This document shows positions 51,954 through 58,057 of a DNA stretch of 58,057 nt, piece by piece; the stretch's first letter is position 1; every line of letters starts with the position of its first letter. The stretch is taken from contig JAIKYU010000110.1 in assembly GCA_024682835.1 (NCBI GenBank), forward strand, positions 1-58,057, in the 5' to 3' direction. Both the position numbers and the translations under genes were made by a program. The notes beneath the pieces were generated by a model that did not search any database, had not been told where the DNA came from, and saw only the letters and a list, made by a program, of their open reading frames with translations. This DNA is from Lachnospiraceae bacterium. Its GTDB lineage: Bacteria; Bacillota; Clostridia; Lachnospirales; Lachnospiraceae.

Positions 51954-54900
51954 ATGGTTCGGTTCAAAGGAATGAAACGAATGGTCGCGTCGATCGTGAC
52001 GGCGGCCATGCTCTTTACCGGCAATTCGGCGGCGCTTTATGCTGCGGAGCTGCCGGCGGAGGCGGCTTTTGTGGAGGAGACCACATTTGACGCCGGAGCG
52101 GTGACACTTCAGGAGGAAGAGGAGGAGCCGGAACAGCCGGAACAGCCGACGGAGCCCACCACCCCCACCACGCCCACCCAGACAGAGCTGGAGAAGGTGG
52201 AGGTCAATCAGGGCTTCGGCTACCACGTCGGACTCAACGATGGTAACGAAACGCTGGAGGACAGCCTTGTCGCCGGCAAGAAGACCGCCGTTGTGATGAA
52301 GATCCCGGGCTCGGAAGAAATGACCAAGGAGCAGGCTGAGGCGGCGAAGGCCAATTACAAGCTGGAGGCCAAGGCGGTCACCAACGGACAGGAAGCCGAC
52401 AACTGCGAGCTGACTGCGGATGGCAGCAACTTCAGCGTCGTGCAGCTTTATGACAAGGACTGCGATCTTGAAAAGGCCTGGTACGTGGTCGCCAACTTCC
52501 CCAAGGGACCCGACAAGGGCACCTACAATTTCTATATCAAAAACGGCGACACTGTCGTCGGCGAGCAGAAAACCGTCAATTTCTATGAGACGAAGAATCT
52601 GAACATCCTGGTGGTGCCGGTCAACGGCTACTGGAGTGCCGCGAAAGACGGCGGTGCACCCTCGGCGGGACCGTTCAGCTGCAAAAACGGCAACTTTGTG
52701 GATGCCGACGGCAGCCAGAAGCCCTGGAGCGAGCTTTGCGGCGCCCTCAAGCAGTACATGCTGGACGTCTATCCCATCGCGGATGTCAGCTTTGAGGAAG
52801 GACAGGAGCTGGAGGCGGGAACCGCTGATTACGACATGGTGGATGAGAATTCCGGCGGCCAGAAAAAGCTCTGGGAGGAGGCCTGCAAGCTGCAGTCCAA
52901 GAAGAAGGACGGATCCGACCGCTACGACCTGATTCTCGCCTTCGTGCAGTACCGTCAGGGCGACGGCGGCGGCCAGGGCTACACCTTCGGCAAGCCCACC
53001 AACATCATCACCTATTCCGACAAGGACATGCTGCCCACGGTGGCACACGAAATCGCACACTGCTATGATGTGGGCGACGAGTATAACGGCGGCAGCTTCA
53101 ACAACAAAGTCAATTTCCCTCCCAACGGCTATGACGGCAGGGATTTCACCTCCGGTGAGGACATCAAGGGCTCGTCCGGCGCGGATGCCTACTGGCAGTC
53201 CCCGAAGGACTATAAGAGTGACGCATCCGTCAAGTCCGACAAGAAGGACAAGGTAAACGAGAACGGCGCGGGCACCATGGTGAAGCTTTCCCTTCATCCC
53301 TACAGCCTCTCCAAGGAGGAGTTTATCCGCTGGGCCGGCACGGACGCGAGCGGAAAGATGCTGGACGGTGCGGAATCCGTGTGCCCTACCATCAGCTGGA
53401 TGGGTTCCGGCTATCCTTCAGACGAAGACTTCCAGAAGGACAGCAACGTCAATCATTACTACTGGACCAACTCGGTGATCTGGGACCATCTGCTCAAGGC
53501 GCTTTCCACCAAGAGCAAGAAGGGCGAAGAGCAGCAGGAGGAGCAGCAGCAGGAGGAGCAGAGCAACGCCCAGATCTTTGCCAACGCGGTGAAGTCCGGG
53601 CTGACGCTCGACGAGAATTCCGTTTTTACCAGTGAGGATGATTTCTACTTCGACGACGGCTATCGCTGGGGCGAGTCCCGGATGGTCGAGGTGTACGGCT
53701 GGATGGTGAAGGATACCACGAAGGACACCGGCGTCAAAGTCGAAATGAATCCGATGTTCTCCTATCAGGGAGACCTGGGAATCATTGAGCCCCTGGCGGA
53801 GAGCTACAAGGACAGCAAGGACATCTACACCTTTGTCGCACTCGGCGAAGGCGGCAAGATCCTGCGGTCGCCCATCGATGAGAACGGCGAACAGGCAAAG
53901 AGCGATGCGGATAAGAAATACTTCGCGGCCACGGAATTCTACGGCGGTTTCTTCAATCCGAAGACCACGAAGGATCAGAAAGAGATCAACTTCAACTTCG
54001 ACGCGGAATATCCCGTCGGCACGACGGATTTCGCCATCGTGAAGGGCAGACTCAAGGAAGGTGAGAACGTCACAGCGGACGGTACCTTTAACGGAGAGAT
54101 CGTATGGCGCGCGTCTGTGGCTTCCCAGGATGAAAACGATCCCTTCACAGCCGATTTCACCAAGGATGTGTCCGGTGAACTGGTCTATGCGGACGTAAAC
54201 GAAGGCAATGCCGAGGTGGAATGGGCGCTCTACTATCCTTCCGACAGCGAGCAGGTTTACGACAACAAGGACGGTGCGCTCTACACCGAGGTGTACTACT
54301 GCCCGGAGGGAGACGACGGAGAATCCTACTACATCGGCTGCAGCGACGATGAGGACTGGGAGGAAGGCTTTATAACCTTCGTACCGGGCAAGGTGGTGCC
54401 GGAGAATAAGACGAAGTGGACCAGAAACGCCTACGTCTGGGTCAAGGTGACCAACGGCGTCAACGGCGTGGACATCTATTCGGACGCGAACGAGATCACC
54501 CTGTGCAATTCCACCATCACCCTGGCGGGCGCCGGAATGAAGAAGGATTCGGACGGCAGTTACTGGGAGTACACGGGCAAGGCAATCACCCCGACGGTGA
54601 CGGTCAAGGCCTATGATCCTTACCAGGATAAGGACATTGCCATGAAGAAGGACGTGGATTACAGCGTCACCTGGGAGAACAACGTGAATGCGGGCACCGC
54701 GACCGTGACCGTGCAGGGCATCGGCACCTATGCGGGCAAGAATTCCGCGGATTTCGAGATCAGGGCAAAGGCACTGGCCGGCGCACCGGAGAGCATCCCG
54801 GATATGAAGTACACGGCGACGCTGGATCAGGATATCGTCAAGTATCTGGTGTACAAGGACACCACGGGCGTCGGACTGCAGTACAAGACAGATTTCACCG

Positions 54901-56078
54901 TGAAGTATTCCGCAGACGGCAAGGATGCTGCGACCCTCGCCAAGCTCTTCCCGGAGAGCCCCAAGAGCGCAGTTACCGTGACGGTCAACTATGAGGGCAA
55001 GGGCAACTTCAGCGGCACGAGCAAGAAGAACGTCTCCTTCCAGGTGCTGCCTTCCGAGAGCGAGACGGTGGTTCTGACAAAGGAGAACACGACGGTCACC
55101 CTGGCAAAATCGGAGATGGCCTACACCGGCAAGGCGCTGAAGAATACGGTCAAGTCCGTGGTTTACAAGGATGCCGCCGGCAAGGAGACCAAGCTCAAGG
55201 CAGCCGAATACAAGGTGGTGATCACCAACAACGTCAACGTCGGCACGGCGCGTGTGACGGTCATCGGCAAGAAGAATTACGCAGGCTCCAGCTACGAGAC
55301 CTTCGCCATCACGCCCAAGCCCGTGGCAGCCGTGACGGTGAGCGGACTGAAGAACCAGAACTACACCGGTGCCGCAGTGGATGTGAACAAGCTTCCCATC
55401 ACGGTCAAGGCAGGAGGACTGACGCTGACCAGAGGAATTGATTACACCATCGAGGGAAGCGGCAATCTGACGGATGTCACAACGGCGGACATCAGGAAGA
55501 GCGGCAATGCGCCCGCGATTACGATCAAGCTCATTGCGGCGACCTCGACGACCAAGGGCTCCGAGATGCCCAAGGTCAAGTGGAAGAACGGCGAGAAGCC
55601 GGTGAAGAAGACCTTCGCCATCGTGAAGACCAAGCTCAACTCCAACGCGGTGACCGTGACCAAGAAGAACAGCGACGATTTGAAGAATGTGGTCAAGGAT
55701 GTTTCCGGTAATGCCATCGCAACGCTGCGGGCCGCTTCGAAGCAGGAGAAGACCGAAAACAGGAAGAAGCCCTTCGACTTTGTCATCAGCGGCGAAGCGG
55801 ATGAGCTGGTCAGGACCGCGGATCTGAAGGAGGCGATTGTCTTAAAGACCAGCGGTACGGTGGTGGATCCTTCGGCCTACACGATCACGATCAAGCCGGC
55901 CAAGAACGAAGCGATCGGCACCATCACCATCAAGCCGGCCAAGGGGATTGCGTTCCTGACGGGCACGAAGGTGGTGAAGTACATGTATCTGAAGGCCGCA
56001 CCGGCAGAGCCGGAGACGCCGAACCCGCCGGTCAATCCCGATCCGCCCGTAGATCCGGAGCCGGTTCCGAATGAGTAA
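51954..56078 (+). CDS. Large secreted M64-like metalloprotease with Ig-like repeats
   Basis: A 1374-residue exported protein. A signal peptide (residues 1-31, ending ALYAAELP) is followed by an acidic Pro/Thr linker. A zinc-protease motif HEIAH is at 365-369, with DVGDEY at 372-377; this HExxH...DEY pattern resembles the M64 IgA-peptidase family, though the spacing is one residue shorter than usual. A Gln/Glu-rich tract (about 523-540) precedes a beta-rich middle part. From about residue 860 come three to four Ig-like repeats (YTGKA...NVGTATVTV...GNYAG pattern) common in Lachnospiraceae. The C-terminus is Pro-rich with no LPXTG. AAAGGAGG precedes the ATG by 7 bases. The YfhO gene starts at the next base after the stop. 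Confidence 0.88.
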   Translation: MVRFKGMKRMVASIVTAAMLFTGNSAALYAAELPAEAAFVEETTFDAGAVTLQEEEEEPEQPEQPTEPTTPTTPTQTELEKVEVNQGFGYHVGLNDGNETLEDSLVAGKKTAVVMKIPGSEEMTKEQAEAAKANYKLEAKAVTNGQEADNCELTADGSNFSVVQLYDKDCDLEKAWYVVANFPKGPDKGTYNFYIKNGDTVVGEQKTVNFYETKNLNILVVPVNGYWSAAKDGGAPSAGPFSCKNGNFVDADGSQKPWSELCGALKQYMLDVYPIADVSFEEGQELEAGTADYDMVDENSGGQKKLWEEACKLQSKKKDGSDRYDLILAFVQYRQGDGGGQGYTFGKPTNIITYSDKDMLPTVAHEIAHCYDVGDEYNGGSFNNKVNFPPNGYDGRDFTSGEDIKGSSGADAYWQSPKDYKSDASVKSDKKDKVNENGAGTMVKLSLHPYSLSKEEFIRWAGTDASGKMLDGAESVCPTISWMGSGYPSDEDFQKDSNVNHYYWTNSVIWDHLLKALSTKSKKGEEQQEEQQQEEQSNAQIFANAVKSGLTLDENSVFTSEDDFYFDDGYRWGESRMVEVYGWMVKDTTKDTGVKVEMNPMFSYQGDLGIIEPLAESYKDSKDIYTFVALGEGGKILRSPIDENGEQAKSDADKKYFAATEFYGGFFNPKTTKDQKEINFNFDAEYPVGTTDFAIVKGRLKEGENVTADGTFNGEIVWRASVASQDENDPFTADFTKDVSGELVYADVNEGNAEVEWALYYPSDSEQVYDNKDGALYTEVYYCPEGDDGESYYIGCSDDEDWEEGFITFVPGKVVPENKTKWTRNAYVWVKVTNGVNGVDIYSDANEITLCNSTITLAGAGMKKDSDGSYWEYTGKAITPTVTVKAYDPYQDKDIAMKKDVDYSVTWENNVNAGTATVTVQGIGTYAGKNSADFEIRAKALAGAPESIPDMKYTATLDQDIVKYLVYKDTTGVGLQYKTDFTVKYSADGKDAATLAKLFPESPKSAVTVTVNYEGKGNFSGTSKKNVSFQVLPSESETVVLTKENTTVTLAKSEMAYTGKALKNTVKSVVYKDAAGKETKLKAAEYKVVITNNVNVGTARVTVIGKKNYAGSSYETFAITPKPVAAVTVSGLKNQNYTGAAVDVNKLPITVKAGGLTLTRGIDYTIEGSGNLTDVTTADIRKSGNAPAITIKLIAATSTTKGSEMPKVKWKNGEKPVKKTFAIVKTKLNSNAVTVTKKNSDDLKNVVKDVSGNAIATLRAASKQEKTENRKKPFDFVISGEADELVRTADLKEAIVLKTSGTVVDPSAYTITIKPAKNEAIGTITIKPAKGIAFLTGTKVVKYMYLKAAPAEPETPNPPVNPDPPVDPEPVPNE

Positions 56079-58057
56079 ATGACGAAACAAAAATCGCATC
56101 AGACAAACAGAGTTTTGGCACTGGGAGCGGCCGGCATTGTCCGGCCGCTCTGTGTGCTGCTTGCGGGGCTTCTCACCGGCCTGTTGTATCTGGTGCTGCT
56201 TGCCGGGTGTGATATCGTGCCCTTCGGGGACAACACCTGGGTCATGTTTGACTTAAAACGACAATACATCGACTTCTTTTCCTACTATCAGCGCATCTTT
56301 TCCGGAGAAGAGGGTATTCTGTACTCCTTCCAGACAGCACTTGGCTCCGGAATGATCGGATTCTTTATCTACTATCTCGGCAATCCGCTCTTTCTCCTGC
56401 TTCTGCCGTTTCGTCCGGACAGGCTGCCGCTCGCGGTCTCCTTCGTAATCGGTGTCACGCTGATTCTTGCGGCCATGATCATGGCTGCTTTTCTCCGGTG
56501 GTATCTGGATGAGCGGGAGCCTTTGGCGCAGGGATTTGCCGGGAGCATGGCGGTGATCATCGGGGCGGTCGCCTGGGCCTTTTCCGGATTCCTCATTGCC
56601 CACAGCATGAATCTCATGTGGACGGACGTGGTGATCTTCGTGCCGGTGGTGATCTATGCCCTGGAGACGGGATTTCTCACAGATCCGGCTTCCGGCGGCG
56701 CACCCTGCCTGCGGAGCCGCTTCCGCGCTTTGCGCTACACCCTCTTCATCGCCCTCATCCTGCTCTGGAATTACTACATCTCCTATCAGGTGCTCCTGTT
56801 TGTGGCCATGTGGACGCTGGTCAGGCTCTGGGAGAGCAGGGCGCAGGCACCGGTGAGGATCGTCGGACGCGTGGCGGCGCACACCTTCGCCGCCGTGGGC
56901 CTCGATGCGGTGGTGCTTCTGCCCACGCTGTTCGAGCTGGCAAACAGCCCGAAGGACATCTTCCAGCTGGGGCTGGAGACCACAGGCAAAACCCTCACGC
57001 CGGTGGACGTGTTCAGCAAAGTCTACGTGCTGGCCTATGACGGATTACAGCCGCGCTTTGGCTATCCGCAGATCTACTGCGGCATCCTGATGCTGCTGCT
57101 TGCGGTGCTGTTTTTTCTGGACGGACGGCGCACGCTGCGGGAGAGAATCGCGGCGGGCATCCCGCTGGCGGTGCTCATGACCTCCTTCTGCATCGACGCC
57201 GTGAATCTTTTCTGGCATGCGCTGATGGAGCCCTCGGGGCATCCCTACCGGCAGGCACCGCTGTATCTGTTTGTCGCCCTCCTCTGCGGCGTGCGGTATC
57301 TGGCGGGGATCTGCGGAAGGCCGCCCATGCCGGCATCGGGCGGGGAGGCAGGCAGGACAGAGTCAGCGGCGGCATCGGAGGGGGCGTCTCGCGAAACATC
57401 GCCCATGCCGGCACCGGGTGGGGAGGCCGGCAAGTCTATGCTGCGAATGGTGCTGCGCTATGCCGTGACCCTGATTCTGGCGGAGGGCATGTTCTTTCTG
57501 GTGAGCCGGGGCGGATATGACTACATCAACCCGAGGATGCTCACGGAGAACGCGGTGCGGATTCCCATCTGTCTGGCGGGACTGTTTGTCTGTGAATGGC
57601 TCTCGAGCCGTGAAAAGACCGGACGGGAGAAAAATGCCGCAGGGCGGGCGATACCGGCGCTGATCCTGCTTGCACTTGCCGGTATGCTGGGCGCGGAGCT
57701 GCTTGTCAACGCGGATTACACCTACGGATGGCTCTCCTATCAGGCGGAGACAAGGAACCATTTCCTCGAGGAGGTGGATGCGACAGGCGCAGCCGTGGCC
57801 GCGGTGAAGGCACAGGACGACGGCTTCTACCGGATGGAGAATCTGACGCCCAGGCAGCAGAATGACGCCATGATGTACGGCTACAACGGCGTGACGCACT
57901 ACAGCTCGGCCGGCATGGTCTACGTGCGCTATCTCCTGCATAAGCTGGGCTACAATGACGATCGCCTCTACACCCATTACGGCCATGACAACACCGTCAC
58001 CATGGACATGCTGCTGGGTGTCCGCTATCTCCTGTCCCGGGACGAGACCCTTGTCCA
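56079..58057 (+). CDS. YfhO-family membrane protein, 3' truncated
   Basis: An open frame runs from the ATG at 56079 to the window end (659 codons so far). The protein has many hydrophobic helices with external loops such as FGDNTWVMFDLKRQYIDFF, ALGSGMIGFFIYYLGNP, FSGFLIAHSMNLMWTD and YGYNGVTHYSS, all typical of YfhO (GT-C-fold family), proposed to glycosylate lipoteichoic acid or other wall polymers with undecaprenyl-linked sugars. An Ala/Gly/Pro-rich cytoplasmic insertion with two similar segments (PPMPASGGEAG, SPMPAPGGEAG) lies around residues 410-450. The start codon abuts the preceding stop, so translation is coupled to the surface protein gene. Confidence 0.85.
   Translation, partial: MTKQKSHQTNRVLALGAAGIVRPLCVLLAGLLTGLLYLVLLAGCDIVPFGDNTWVMFDLKRQYIDFFSYYQRIFSGEEGILYSFQTALGSGMIGFFIYYLGNPLFLLLLPFRPDRLPLAVSFVIGVTLILAAMIMAAFLRWYLDEREPLAQGFAGSMAVIIGAVAWAFSGFLIAHSMNLMWTDVVIFVPVVIYALETGFLTDPASGGAPCLRSRFRALRYTLFIALILLWNYYISYQVLLFVAMWTLVRLWESRAQAPVRIVGRVAAHTFAAVGLDAVVLLPTLFELANSPKDIFQLGLETTGKTLTPVDVFSKVYVLAYDGLQPRFGYPQIYCGILMLLLAVLFFLDGRRTLRERIAAGIPLAVLMTSFCIDAVNLFWHALMEPSGHPYRQAPLYLFVALLCGVRYLAGICGRPPMPASGGEAGRTESAAASEGASRETSPMPAPGGEAGKSMLRMVLRYAVTLILAEGMFFLVSRGGYDYINPRMLTENAVRIPICLAGLFVCEWLSSREKTGREKNAAGRAIPALILLALAGMLGAELLVNADYTYGWLSYQAETRNHFLEEVDATGAAVAAVKAQDDGFYRMENLTPRQQNDAMMYGYNGVTHYSSAGMVYVRYLLHKLGYNDDRLYTHYGHDNTVTMDMLLGVRYLLSRDETLV

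Noticed and set aside
51927..53297. Minus-strand frame of 456 codons with hydrophobic Leu/Val-rich product
   Set aside because: It is the reverse of the signal-peptide and linker region of the large surface protein. The apparent hydrophobicity comes from the complementary codons.

Overview
The window is high-GC (roughly 57 percent by eye) DNA from a Firmicute, most likely a Lachnospiraceae-type Clostridia. The grounds are the AGGAGG-type ribosome binding sites and 17-bp-spaced sigma-A promoters, DUF4358/DHHW/MBOAT cassettes, a fused EcfA1A2 ATPase, a reverse rubrerythrin, a YhaM-type exonuclease, MutS2, VanW and UPF0397 families, and large Ig-like repeat surface proteins. No phage, CRISPR array or complete insertion sequence is visible; only one small DUF6431 gene hints at mobile-element ancestry.

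Layout. 1-4.2 kb: 3' part of a secreted repeat protein, an aldo/keto reductase with ferredoxin tail, a histidine phosphatase and tRNA-Val. 4.3-11.3 kb: a NYN-LOTUS protein, divergent from a run with a TSCPD protein, murG, an alpha/beta hydrolase, a first MBOAT acyltransferase with its exported partner, and exonuclease III. 11.4-15.9 kb: a second acyltransferase operon (SGNH protein, acidic DUF4358 lipoprotein, MBOAT, DHHW protein). 16-18.2 kb: overlapping GGDEF and degenerate HD-GYP genes. 18.1-24.6 kb (minus strand): alpha-xylosidase yicI, glgX, an lsrK-type autoinducer-2 kinase and a cupin, followed upstream by tRNA-Ser. 24.8-27.1 kb: PHP and DHH phosphoesterases and a DUF6431 protein. 27.1-33.4 kb: mtnN-luxS, reverse rubrerythrin, lsrF, and divergently an ECF transporter (UPF0397 S component, fused ATPase, EcfT). 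33.4-37.8 kb: Hanks kinase and PP2C phosphatase, divergent from a protease-like PDZ membrane protein and yhaM. 37.9-43.2 kb: aminotransferase with Lrp regulator, VanW protein, a membrane-anchored unknown and galK. 43.3-48.4 kb: FkbH-like loader, acyl carrier protein, VOC protein, MBOAT and exported SGNH-like protein. 48.5-58.1 kb: mutS2, orphan response regulator, a 1374-residue secreted M64-like protein, and a YfhO-family membrane protein cut by the window end.

Two systems stand out. First, the window has genes to make AI-2 (mtnN, luxS), phosphorylate it (lsrK) and cleave the phosphorylated product (lsrF), but none of the known Lsr importer or regulator genes (lsrACDB, lsrR). lsrF instead sits back-to-back with an ECF transporter whose S component is of the uncharacterised UPF0397 family, and lsrK sits in an alpha-glucan/xyloside hydrolase operon beside a cupin that might replace LsrG. 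Second, the FkbH-ACP-VOC-MBOAT-SGNH operon looks like a Dlt-type pathway in which a three-carbon acyl group (glyceryl in characterised FkbH enzymes) is loaded on a carrier protein and passed through an MBOAT protein to a cell-surface acceptor. Both functional readings are inferences from family membership and gene order. The window also holds three independent MBOAT modules, several structured 5' leaders and three tight back-to-back promoter pairs.

Motifs, coordinates and promoter spacings were read directly from the sequence. Family names come from recognising conserved motifs without a database search.
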